From positions 88,415,383-88,479,382 of the forward strand of contig CM023532.1 of the NCBI GenBank assembly GCA_013350335.1: a stretch of 64,000 nt of DNA, read 5' to 3'. The notes under the pieces are model-generated. The model ran no database searches. It was not told where the DNA came from and saw only the letters and a list, made by a program, of their open reading frames with translations. The position numbers and the translations under genes were made by a program. The DNA is from Chimonanthus salicifolius (Eukaryota > Streptophyta > Magnoliopsida > Laurales > Calycanthaceae). Every line of letters begins with the position of its first letter. The stretch's first letter is position 1. Positions 34,675-46,349 of this stretch are shown piece after piece.

Positions 34675-37397
34675 TGTAACGCCCCGCCCTCTCCGATAAA
34701 TCAGAGTCTAATTTTTTTTAAAAAATAATAATAAAACATCAGAATAGAGTGGGCGGCGTCACGACGCGAGTTAAGTTCAGACTACTCAAGTCTAAACCTT
34801 AACTGGCCACCCATGTGTACATGGACTAGACCATGATAATGAGTCACACATGGAACTAACATCAACATGCGGAATAACCTAGATTAACTGTGGAATAGAA
34901 AGACTAGATAGCAAGTAACAGTCTCAAACATTAATTATCATAAATCAACCATCCAAAGTTATTAACCTAATCAAACCATAGCAAGTAGTGACTTATTACA
35001 TGTTCAACAAAATATAGTTCGAATGACATTAATATAAAGAAGTCCAGTCCATCATTCAAGCGCTTAGGCTCGGCTCCCCTCCCGGTCAACGACCTTTCCT
35101 TTTCCTTTACTTGTACCTACATTCTCCTCTGAGGATAGAATTAGGGCGTTAGATCAACGCGCCCAGTAGGTTCCCGAATCAGGGCTACCACATCATTAGC
35201 ATATAAAACATGCATATATATCATAGTACATGATTAGTAAAAATAGGTAAAACAATGCTATGAAATATGCACATGCAATGAGCCTCCCCCATCATGTACA
35301 TTCATAGCCATCACTTGACGTGCCTTGCACCGACAAGGTAAATTACAACCCACTTTCATCACTTCATCACTGACTGATTCATATCACGTATGAGTCCTCC
35401 TGGAGGGACTCTCATCGCCTAAGGAGACCATTGTGACTATGATCATCATGTTACTCTTCCTGGCGTGACTTGCACCGTCGAAGGAGGACGTAACTCATAA
35501 CTTGAAACACTGTCGAACCTCATTCGTAATCCCATGTCTATGCATGAGATGCCAATGCCTGTATGCCATTTGTTAATGCATAATATATCATTTGAAACAC
35601 ATATAATAAAACAAGAGTCTCATAAGAAACTGGGGTAAAACTGTGGTTACAAGTAGGTAGGAAACCTACTTAAACTTTGCTTAAACGTCCGTTCCTTTTT
35701 TATCTTCACCCGGTCACGACTCGTGCGCCTTTCGAGTTCCGTTACCTTATCCATATAACAGCAAGTTAACACTCAATATTCTTGACTTCTAATCAAGTCT
35801 AAATCCCGTAAATCAATTCCTTTGTTCAATCCTTTCATATTGAACTTTGACTAGTATTTACGGTTTTGTCATTGACCTTAAACCATATTGAAACTAACAT
35901 CCATAACTATTCCAACTTAGTGGGGTTCGTCCATACTACTTGGCCAAACCTCACCACCTTTCTTTGGTCCTTTACATCATACATACTTACATCTCCCATT
36001 CATTATGAATTAGCCCAAAGTCCATCAATAATCATTGGTGGGGTTTGGCCATACTACATGGCCGAACCTCACCCTATGTATTTTTTATCCCATACTCCCT
36101 TATCTATCATGCTTCTTAGCCATAAAAATAGCAACCATATTTCTATTTAAAATCCAATAGAAACCCCATGATATTGCATGATTTCTAACTCTCCAAATTC
36201 ATAACCATCATTAATCTCTTTCATAGGGTTCGGCCATTCAAGTTGGCCGAACCCTATGTCCATGAATTGGTCTTTCAAACATGCTTTAGGCGTTATTTAA
36301 ACGTGCAATATCAGTATCATATTGCTGCCTTTATACATCTTAGAAGCCATCTAATTAAATTCATTCAAAAACAGTCCATGGTTTCCATGTTTCACAACAT
36401 GAAAACCAACAATATTTTACATGGGGTTTGGCCCTCCATGGTGGCCGGACCCAATGATTACTTTCACTATTTTTAAACCTCCAATCATCATGTAATAAAC
36501 AACATATTATTACCGAGTTTTACTGATCAAACATCATCCAATAACTAACCCAATTTCATAGGGTTCGGCCATATTCATTGGCCGAACACTATGACCTTTG
36601 GTTTTGAAACATTTAACCATTTATCTTAGGTCTGAACCAAACATCCAAATCCATGTTTTAACCTTCTTAAAACATGTATTTTAAATCTAACACAAACATC
36701 TAATATCAGTCCCAACTTATATGGTTTTAACTTCCAAAAACCATCGAAACCAACCATTTGTTTCCATGGGGTTCGGCCATCCAAAGTGGCCGAACCCAAT
36801 GGTCCATTTCCAATACTTTTAAACCATTGTTTTAGACCATGTTAACTTCAGCCTTTTTGTTATTCAGATCCAGGTTTATAATCCTTTCTATAACATGTAT
36901 TTGATTCTTAAATAAAACCAAAAAATCAGTCCATAAACCTCCATGGTTTCCATGTTTCAAAACATGAAAAACCACCCATCTTTTACATGGGGTTTGGCCC
37001 TCCATGGTGGCCAAACCCAATGGTTAGTTTTACCATTTTAAATCCTCCATTATTCAAGGTTAAAACCCTGGTGTAATCGGCCATAACCTTGGCCCAATAC
37101 ACATCCATTTTATTAATCAAAAGTCCATGGAAATACTTACCAAATTCCAAGCTTTTCTTATGCCTTTGCTCCTTGCCTTCTTCCCTCTTGTTTCCTTCCT
37201 TCTTTCTTCCATTGTCTCAGCTAGTTAGAAGCATAACCAATGGTGAAATCACCAAGGTAAAACTCGGCAAGAGAGTGTGTTCTTGAGTGAGGGAAAGAGA
37301 TGAGAATTCTAAGGCTTTGCAATGATAAAATTGGCCAAGTGATGGTGCTGGCTGCTTTTGTTAAACAGCCCCATGTTACCCATTCAATTCTCATCAA
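34675..37397 (-). mobile_element. LTR I (reverse), truncated at its U3 side
   Basis: Starts TGTAACGCCCCGCCC, directly after gag and CGTAT (34670-34674). It holds the acceptor-like block near 35125, short-stem modules with CCTCCTGGAGGG and CTGGCG/CGTCGAAGGAGG elements (35390-35500), seven hairpins (35923-37018) and donor-like GTAAGT at 37140-37135. Near 37397 the sequence switches to forward orientation, so the sense 5' part with U3 is missing. Confidence 0.8.
36990..37018. repeat. Hairpin variant with compensated arms
   Basis: GGGTTTGGCC (36990-36999) pairs with GGCCAAACCC (37009-37018). The neighbouring hairpin at about 36767 has GGGTTCGGCC with GGCCGAACCC, so a C-to-T change in one arm goes with G-to-A in the other. 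Confidence 0.85.
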
Positions 37398-38049
37398 AAG
37401 GTTCGGCCATGATCTATGGCCGAACCCCACAAGGTTGTGTTTTATGGACTTAGACCTAATGTTAAATCAAATGGAATATGGGATTGATTTGTTGATACGT
37501 AACAAGGTGACGGGAGTTCATAAACGGTGCGCGATCGTGAGCGGTTGCCGATTGAAGAAGCAAGGACACTTTAGTGGTCTTTGGTAAGATTCTACCTCTT
37601 TGAAAACATGGTTTTATGTAATATGGTTTATTTTGATGAGTTATGTCACAAAAAGATTATATTTTAAATATGAGATTACAATGCTATGATTTGTATAATT
37701 GCATAACACGTGGACTTTTGCATCTCATGCATGGCATGGGAGGGAGGATATGTAACCGGAGGGGCCACACTCCGTCGGGGCTTCCGAAAGACCACTGTGG
37801 GGATACCTTGATGTGCATTTCCATCAAGAGGTAACTAGAGGGGCCACACTCCGTCAAAACCACTATGGGGGTATCTTGATGATGAGAATCCCATCAAGAG
37901 GTTATGTGTACTTGTGATGGGTGGGACTCATTGCATTTGACATCATGACATGGCATTGTTTTATATGGTTTTGACATTATGTTATTATATATGATTTGTA
38001 CTAACCATGTGTAGACCCTAAATGGAATACCTACTGGGCGCGTTGTTCT
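37398..38049 (+). mobile_element. LTR K fragment (forward)
   Basis: Starts inside a hairpin (GGTTCGGCCATGATCTATGG). It continues with the conserved AAGGTGACGGGAG region, the GGCATGGGAG block, short-stem modules (37750-37900) and the start of the TACTGGGCGCGTTG block that precedes the acceptor. It stops at GTTCT (38045-38049), where LTR J begins. With LTR I it forms a head-to-head junction. Confidence 0.75.
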
Positions 38050-40099
38050 TGTAATAGCCCGAATTTTCGAATCAATATATATTTGGCATTTATTGATTTT
38101 AATTTGAATTTTGACATGATGGAATACCAAATGGATCAAAAGTTGGGACAAGGGTCCAAGAATGGTCCAATGGGCCATGGATTGGATGAAATCCATTTAA
38201 TGGGTCAATGAGGACTAATCGGGTGAAGGATGGTCAAATTAGGCCCAATACTCATTTGGGACCCAATGGACCCAATTGAGGTAAGCCTAAGGTAAGGAGG
38301 GAATTTAATTGGGCCATGGGCCCAATGTCTACCCAATAAACCATGAATTGGAATTAATACAATTAATGGGTCAATGGTAAGTAATTGGGTCAAGATAGTC
38401 AATTTGGGTCAAAGGGCCATATGGGACCCAATGGGCCAAAGTAGGTAAGCCCTAAAATAAATGGGAAAGACAAAATATAATTGGGCCATGGACCCAATGG
38501 TGATCCAATTAAGATAAATTAAATAGATTAGATAATTATAAAACTATCTAAGTTAAGATGTATCAAGATTAAGTAATATGGCCAAATGGGGCCCACCTCC
38601 ACCTCACCCATTGAGGTGGCGTGTGGACGAAGGAAAAAGTGGGGCCAACCATCATGGTTGACTTGGTCAACATGGATAAATTTAAGAAGACTAAGGTGGA
38701 TTAAGGTAAATTAAATTGATTGAAATTATTGTAAAATTATCTAAGTTAAAATCAATGGAATTAAAATAACATGGCCAAGTGGGGCCCACCTCCACCTCAT
38801 CAAGTGAGGTGGCGGGTGGGGTAGGTATAGGTGGGGGCCGTCCACCATGGTTGACTTGGTCAACCATGGGTTGATTTATTAGATAGATAATTTAATGGAA
38901 TTAAATTGGAGGGAAATTAATTAACCTAAGCGAGGACTTAACTTAACTAATTAGGTTGATTAATTAGGGTCAACATAGACAAGTCAAAGAGGACAAGGGA
39001 GCCATGCTTGGTGGTTGGGTCTCAACCACCACAACCAAAGTCAAGCTAGCCCATGCTTGGTTGGTGAGGCCATAATGGAGGGGTATGGTCCAAGTAAGAC
39101 CAAGGAATGAGATGGGTTTTCCATCTCATCCCTCTCATTTCTCTCTCTCCCTCTTCACCTCTCTCAAAAAACGTCCCATGCATTGGAGAAAAGAAAAAGA
39201 GAAGAAAACTTAGAAGAAGAAGAGAAGAAAAGAGAAAGAGAGAGCAAGCCTTGGTCCACCCCTTCAAGATCAAAGGCTAAGATCTTGTTTTCCATCACCT
39301 TCCCCTCTCCCTCTCTCAATCTAACTCCATCTACCATAGCCGATCCAAGCATATTTCACCATTGATCAAGCACATCTAGCCGATCAAACAAAGAGAGGAA
39401 GAAGAAAGGAGGCCAAGGAAGTCGACGGGAGCGACAAAGACTGGAGGAGTCGTCGGATCGTAAGTATGTTCTAAACAAGAAATTTAATTTTTAGGGTTTT
39501 AAGTTTTGGAATCCATTTCCTTGGATTGGATGGTGGCCAAACCATCATAGGCTTTGAATTTAAAATTCCATCCAATGGTAGGATAAGGAATGGATAAGAT
39601 GGAGGAATGGATTAAGTAATGGATTAGGGATGTTAAGTATTTAAAATAATTGTTATGGACTTGTGAGGAAATTTTGGGCCCTAGGGTTCGGCTATGTAGC
39701 ATGGCCGAACCCCATGGTGGCAAATTTAAATGATGGATGATGGAAGTATGGAAAAATATGGAGAAAAGGTTAGGTTTCCTAAATGCTAAGTAATTGATGA
39801 TTTTATTAAGATTAGAAAGTTTAAAATGTTGGAGAATGATTAATGATAATTAGTTTCCAAATGATTTAAAATAGGTGATTTTAAATAGGGCTTAAAGGCA
39901 TAGAATGGAATGAATGGATGACCATAGGGTTCGGCCATGTAGCATGGCCGAACCCCATGGTGAAAAATGGGTAATTTATTAAGAAGTTCGGACTTATCTC
40001 GCGTCGTGACGTCCTACTCTTTATCTCACTCTTTATTTAAAAAATAAATAAATAAACTCTGATTTTCGGAAAGCAAGTGAAAAAGGGCAGGGTGTTACA
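38050..40099 (+). mobile_element. LTR J (forward), internally deleted, with an LTR U5 end
   Basis: Starts TGTAATAGCCCG, close to the U3 end of solo LTR C. The promoter side is rich in TTGGGCC and GGCCCAAT motifs, two CCACCTCA-type palindromes (38596-38620, 38797-38817) and ATGGTTGAC/GTCAACCAT palindromes. A GA-rich leader (39140-39430), donor-like GTAAGT (39470-39475) and two hairpins (39684, 39928) follow. Near 39983 the sequence jumps to a U5 end finishing GGGCAGGGTGTTACA at 40099. That tail may belong to J or to the interrupted LTR K; the GTTCT duplication is not found on the right. Confidence 0.72.
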
Positions 40100-40280
40100 T
40101 TTTGACCCAATTAAATAAGTCTTGTCCATTTACTTCAAGTGAACCTTATCCGTGATCCATTGGGTCTTAATTGGACACTTGACCCAACACCTTACCCATT
40201 TAAGGTCTATCTCCATTAATTTACAACATAAATGGGCAATTTCCATAAATGTTTATAACTTGAAAATACGGGGTGTTACA
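40100..40280 (-). mobile_element. U3 tail of a reverse LTR
   Basis: Matches the terminal 180 bp of LTRs O and E (TTGACCCAATTAAATAA, GGGTCTTAATTGG, ending ACGGGGTGTTACA). It is the right end of a reverse-oriented LTR whose left part was lost or displaced by the forward LTRs. Confidence 0.75.
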
Positions 40281-41724
40281 TAACCACCTTTAAAACCATT
40301 TAAACCAATAATATTCTTCCATGGGATTCGGCCATACAACATGGCCGAACCCTATGGTTCGTCAATTTATTCTAAAAATCAAACTTCCAAGGTTTAATCC
40401 TTTGATGGGGTTCTCATTCATACATCCATTTAGACCCTTTAAAACCCTTTAAAATCATAAACATACATCTATGGTTTCCATCCTCCAAATCCATTAAAAA
40501 TAACTAATGTCCTTCCATGGGGTTCGGCCATACAACATGGCCGAACCCTATGGTTCATCACTTCCTCTTGAAAATCATGTAACCATGTTCATATTCCTTG
40601 ATGGGGTTCGGCCATACATCATGGTCGAAGCTCATCCAGCCCTTCCTTTGTCCTTAATGGTTTTTATACATGAAACTCTATCTTATTTAATAAAATCATC
40701 ATGTACTCACCAATTCTGCGACTCCTCCGGTTTCTTTCACTCCATCTTGTTCCTTTGATTTTTTTCTTCCTTAGCCTCTTCTTCCTCCTTGATCCTTGGC
40801 CGAGTGTGTACTTGAGAGGTCTTGAGATGAAACTTCAAGGAGAGGGTTCGGCCAAAAAGGTATAGGTTTGAGAGAGGGAGAAAGAGAGAAGATTTGAGAT
40901 AATACTCTAAGTGTTCTCCCTTTGTCAATGAGAGGGGAATCGGCCAAGAGAGAGAGCTTGAGAGAGTGAATTGAAACCAAAGTCCTTTCCTTGGTTAATG
41001 AGGGTCGGCCAAAGGTGATGTCCTTTGGTGATACCCCTTTGTAACTCCCATGCCCCTTCACCTCCCTCCTTAATGTTCCATTTGGAGGTTTCATCCATGA
41101 GATGAAACACTCCCACCGTTTGACCCTTAGGTTTCCATCTTGAGATGGAAACCCCCCACCCCCCCATCTCTCCAACGTGTAAGCCTTTGTGTAACCTCCA
41201 AAACGTTTCACCTCCTCATTAATGACCATTTGGAGTTTCATCCCATGAGATGAAACTCCCATCTCTCCAACGTGTAGTCTTGACTTGGGTCTCATGAGAT
41301 GCATCTCTCCACCTTCCCACTCCACTCACTTGAGATCAAAGTCCCATTAACTTCCATTCAACTCATTTAACTCAACTCACCTCTTTAATTCAACTCCTTT
41401 AAGTCACTTAAAATCAACTCAATTACTTGATTCCATTTCCAACTTAATTCAGCCGTAACTTAATTAAGCTTGAACTCACTTGGTGGTCAACTAATTCAAC
41501 CATGACCCATTGGGTCCCAATTGGGCATTTGACCCAATTGACAACCTTGACCCAATTAAATAAATCTCACCCATTTATTTCAATTGAACCATATCCACAA
41601 TCCTTTGGGTCTTAATTTGGCACTTGACCCAATATCTTACCCATCTAAGTTCCATATCCATTAATTCATAATTTAAATGGCAATTTTCATAAATATTCAT
41701 AACTTGAAAATCCGGGGTGTTACA
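40281..41724 (-). mobile_element. LTR L, right part (reverse)
   Basis: Has hairpins at about 40321, 40518 and 40603, donor-like GTGAGT (40710-40705), leader GAGAGAG and CCAACGTG blocks, and the GACCCATTGGGTC U3, ending GGGGTGTTACA. It begins mid-LTR after the 40280 terminus, so it is the host into which the previous piece was inserted. Confidence 0.78.
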
Positions 41725-41746
41725 TGAACCTCATCCAATCCTTTCT
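41725..41746 (-). mobile_element. LTR M, short left fragment
   Basis: 22 bp between the end of LTR L and the array; it continues at 61265. Its last five bases, TTTCT (41742-41746), are the left target duplication of the array. Confidence 0.7.
41742..41746. repeat. Target site duplication TTTCT, left copy
   Basis: Immediately left of the array. The right copy is at 61265-61269. Confidence 0.9.
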
Positions 41747-42470
41747 TGTAATGCCCACCCCTTTTCACCTAAAATCAGAGTCTATTTTTTTTTTTTATAT
41801 AAAGAGTGACAAAGGGCGCGGACGTCACGACGCGAGTTAAGTCCGAGCTTCTAAAGCCCGGCCCTTAACTGGCCAACCCTACGTGTGCGTGGAACGAAGT
41901 CCACGGAGAACAGTTCACACGTAGACAGCAAGCATCAAGGAATAATACAACTATATGCGGAATTAACAATAAGGACTATCCTACAAATTTGAGAACGCAG
42001 GGAAGATAACATCCATTTAAATTACTACAATACCTCAAAATCATAATGTCCATAATATAATCCCAAAACATAGCAAGTAATCTAATTTATTACATTTCCG
42101 ACAAGCTAAACTATTGCAAATTTCATTATCTGAAATAAACATTAGTAACTATCTAGCACGCCTTTCCAAACTCCTTAGCTTGGCTCTCGTCTCTTCCTTC
42201 CGCTTCGCCACCTCCTGTGTCATCAGCTAGGATAGAAGTAGGGCGTTAGACAACACGCCCAGTAGGACTCCGAGTAGGGCTAGCACATGGATTAGTAATA
42301 ACAGCATACAGATAATAACCCAATGCAAGCTGATAAACCATCATGTAATGAAACTATAAAGTAAATGCCATGTCATAGGTGTCTATGTTATGCATCCCAC
42401 CCATCATCCAAATAATATCAATCCCTCTTGAAGGCACGGCCTTGTCAAAATATACACAGTCCCAAATCAT

Positions 42471-42560
42471 CCCCCTGGACGGCAAAACCTCGTCCAGATA
42501 TAACCAATCACAAATCATCCCCCTGGACGGCAAAACCTCGTCCCGATATAACCAATTACA
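42471..42560. repeat. Short-stem modules with CTGGACG arms
   Basis: CTGGACG (42475-42481) pairs with CGTCCAG (42491-42497). In LTR F the same module has CTTGACG with CGTCAAG. The next unit has a mismatch (CGTCCCG), and a third has CTTGATG with CATCAAG (about 42572-42595). Confidence 0.8.
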
Positions 42561-44149
42561 AATCATCACCCTTGATGGAAGAACCATCATCAAGGTATCA
42601 TAATTACATACAACATCCTTGATAAATCAAATACATTAAAATATCTCCATGTCTGTTTATCGGTCGCCCCGACGGAGCATGGACTCTGGGTTCATTTCAT
42701 CCTTCCCCTGTCATATCCCTCCCATGCCATGCATGAGATGTAGATGTCATATGCCATGTAATGAATATAATAACAAACCATGACATTTAAAAATCCCATC
42801 CATAAAACATATAACTTGATTATCAAAAAGAGATCAAGAAAAGCCTCAATAATCACATCATAGCTTTAAAACCCATTTATAAACCAATCATATACTTACC
42901 AGAATAAATCAAATGAAAGTCCCTACATAATACATAATTCAAAACCAATCTTAACCAAACCATACAATTTTCAAAGTAATTCAAAGAAACCATCACTCCA
43001 TCCATGGCTTACAAAAAGGTTAGAATCCTACCAAATACCGACTAGCGTTCTTTCTTTCATTTCCGTCCGACAGTCCAGCTACTGACACGCGTACTGCTTA
43101 CGATGTCCAGTACCTTATTACACATTAATCAGTCCACATTTTAATTACATGAGTGTAAAATCAGCCTCCCATGCTTTATTTTACCCTACATAATGCTATT
43201 ACTTAGAATCCCTAAACCCATGATCATCTCCCATGGAGTTCTTCATTTTAGCCATTATTTACGGTTTTGCCACTGCCTCTTCTCCATGGTTAATCACTCA
43301 TTCATCCATGCATGATTAAGTCCATAGATGATTCATAGATTTGGATCCATCAATGACCCATCACCCATATCTTAAAATCAATAAAGTCAGCCACTTAATT
43401 TAACCTAAAGTCCATTACTTTAAACATTTAGGCCATAATGATCTACAATTGAGTCATTAAAATTCAGCCCTTTAAATTTAACCAAATCTCCATTGTCCTT
43501 GGTCTTTGGTTACACATTAAATTCATCATAAGTTCCTCCATTGAGAGAACCTAAACCATACACTTGACTTATCATTACTTAATCACACTTCCATTACAAC
43601 TAACAACACTAAAAATTAGCCACTTAAACACTCTAATCCTCATTCCTTTCTCACATACATCATACCAAATTTATCCATAAGTTTACCCACAAATGGGTCA
43701 TGGGTTCGGCAATCAACCATGGTCGAACCCATGGTGTCCTTTTCTCATTTTTTTTTTCTTGGGTCCATTGCTCACATTTTAATTTATCACAAATCCCTCT
43801 ATATGGGAATTTCATCATTTATTTAGATCATTCATTTGATCAACATTTGTTTCATCTCTTGAGCCCATCAAAACTAATAACATTCCCCCTCATCTTTTCA
43901 TGGTTTCAAACATACTTAACCCATCGAATCTTCCCATTTTCCATCGTTTTTAAACCCCTTTAAAATTTGTAATACATGACCATAGGGTTCGGCCATACAC
44001 TGTGGCTGAACCCATGGTTCATATTCCATTATTTTTCTATGCCTCTTAAGACCACAACATTACTCATTCAAAACCCTAAACTCATTAATACATTAATCCC
44101 TCTTTTATATCCCTTAAACCCATCATTTGATCACCATTACACCACCATA

Positions 44150-44178
44150 GGTTTCGGCCATTTACCATGGCCGAAACC
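44150..44178. repeat. Hairpin variant with one extra pair
   Basis: GGTTTCGGCCAT (44150-44161) and ATGGCCGAAACC (44167-44178). The added T in one arm is matched by an added A in the other. Copies in LTR 2 (about 51850) and LTR 3 (about 59535) are the same. Confidence 0.88.
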
Positions 44179-45932
44179 ATGGTTCATGATCCACCATTCA
44201 TTGCTCCAAACACCTACATTCACCCATTTAAAATCCTAATTTTCATTTGCTACCCTCATTGTCTTCCATTTATCAAAACCTTAACCAATTAAATCAATTA
44301 GCTAATCACTCACCATGGGGTTCGGCCATGTCTATGGCCCATGATTTTTCTTCCAATCATCCACTTCCATACTTAATTCATAAATGCACATAATCACTTA
44401 TTTATTTCTTTTCCCTACTCCTAATTCACCCATTTAGGGTTTTCTCCATCTTCCATTTTCTCAAAACCCTAAAAAAACATACATTACTTACCATGGGGTT
44501 CGGCCATGCTACATGGCCGAACCCTATGGCTCTTAACTCCAAAAAAATGCATGTACCTCTGTGTTTAATCACATTAATCATATAATGTCCATAATCCCTT
44601 TTAATTTTTCTTAATCCTAATTTTTCTCCATTAGGGTTATTGCCCACTTTCCATTCCTTCCATTTGATGGATTTAAAATCCATGGCATAAACTTATGTAA
44701 CCACCATTAAATTCACAAAAATAAATTCCAATTCTTAAACCCTAAAAATCCAAATTTTCTTGTTTAAGAAATACTTACAATCCGTCGTCTCCTCCGACTT
44801 CCGGCACTCCCGTCGGTTTCCTTAGCCTCCTCTCTCCTTCCTCTTGATCTTTGGTAGGTCAAGATTCTTGATCCATGGTGGCAACCCCCAACCTTAGGAT
44901 CGGCCAAGGTAGGGTTTAAATTGAGAGAGGGAGAGGGAGAGATGATGAGAGGGGAGATGATCACCTTGATCTTAGGGTGATTTTCCTTAAAATTCTACTT
45001 CTTTCTTCTCTCCTTCTCTTCTTAGCTTCCTTTCCTTAATTTCCTTCTTCTCTTCTCCTTCCTAGTGTGGGACGGCCATAAGAGAGTGAAGGATTGAAAT
45101 GAGAATGAAAAGAGAGAAAGAAAGGAAAAGATGAGGCTTATCGCCATTTTTTTACTTTACATTAATTACATTCACCAACCTTAAGATATTTTTGAGATAT
45201 TTAAATTGCTTTATGGTGGTGGTTATCTAAACCACCACCAAGCCCAACGTGTTTCATATTTGAGGTTGGAATGAGGTGGGTCTTCACCTCTTGGCCCCAC
45301 TTTGACCACTTCTAACCACCATTTTAAATAATTTAATTATTTAATTAATTAGATAATTACCATAGGTTAATCCATTTGTACTTAACCTAACTCCATTACT
45401 CCACCCATGGTTGACCAAATCAACCATGGTGCCCGGTCCCACCAAACCTTGACCCACACGCCACCTCACTTGATGAGGTGGAGGTGGGTCCCACTTGGCC
45501 ACATCACCTTGGTTTAATTCCAAATAACTTAGGTGATTTAAATTTTACTAAGCCCACTACAACCAATTGGATCATCATTGGGCCCATGGCCCAATTACAT
45601 TTCCATCGTGCCCATTTGCCTTAGAGCTTAACCATCTTGACCCATTGGGTCCCAAATGGGTATTTGACCCAATTTGACGACCCATGGCCCAATTGGCCAT
45701 CATTGACCACTTAAATGACTTTAAAATGTAATCCATGGTCTATTGGGCCATATTTGGGCCTTTGTCCAAATTTTGGCCCATTTACCATTTACTCCACCAA
45801 TTTCCAATTTTTATCATTAAAATAAATAATATTCACATATTTATTGATTTAAAAATTTCGGGCCATTACAATACAATCCTCTTTTAAAATTTTCGTCCCG
45901 AAAATTCAACCGAAGTAGGGGTTCAAATCATC

Positions 45933-46346
45933 TTATACAAAGAGTTCCGGATGAGCGGCACTCATCTCTGACTCCATTTCCCAGATGGTTTCCCTATTGC
46001 CATGTCGTTCCCATACCACTTTGATCTGCGCTGTAGTCTCCGCAACCAACTCTGGTCCAATCAGCGCAGGCTCACCGGCCTCTGTCCAACACACTGGCGA
46101 TCTACCCGGCCTACCATATAAGACCTCAAATAGAGCCATCTGGAGGCTTGCCTGACAACTATTATTGTAGTAGAACTCCACCAGGAGCAATTGATTCTCC
46201 CATCCAACTTTGAAATCCAGTACACATGCTCTCAGCATATCCTCCAATACCCGTATTGTTCTCTCCGACTGTCCATCAGTCTGTGGGTGGATTGCTGTGC
46301 TGGTTAACACATCGGTCCCCATAGCCGACTGCATGCTCCTAGGCAC
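45933..46346 (-). pseudogene. pol: Integrase C-half remnant, internally deleted
   Basis: Open for 137 codons. It starts near the end of the catalytic core (HPQTDGQSERTI, with the catalytic Glu), then VEFYYNNSCQAS and FEVLYGRPGRSP. From AETTAQIK it jumps to the tail ERHGNRETIWEMESEM...HPELF, skipping roughly a hundred residues that normally lie between. The join keeps the frame. The first two catalytic Asp residues are absent, so it cannot be an active integrase. Confidence 0.88.
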
Positions 46347-46349
46347 ATC

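Larger units (their letters stand above)
41747..45870 (-). mobile_element. Array LTR 1 (outer 3' LTR), 4,124 bp
   Basis: Termini TGTAATGCCC and GGGCCATTACA. Sense order from 45870: site-II-like ATTGGGCCCATGGCCCAAT (45577-45595); TCP-site-like GTGGGTCCCAC (45484-45494); palindrome arms CCACCTCA and TGAGGTGG (45461-45481); ATGGTTGAC with GTCAACCAT (about 45408-45428); leader with GAGAGGGAGAGG (44920-44945); donor-like GTAAGT (44778-44773); AAACCCTAA (44737-44745); five hairpins (43701-44515); short-stem modules (42425-42690); acceptor-like block near 42228; U5. Confidence 0.92.
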
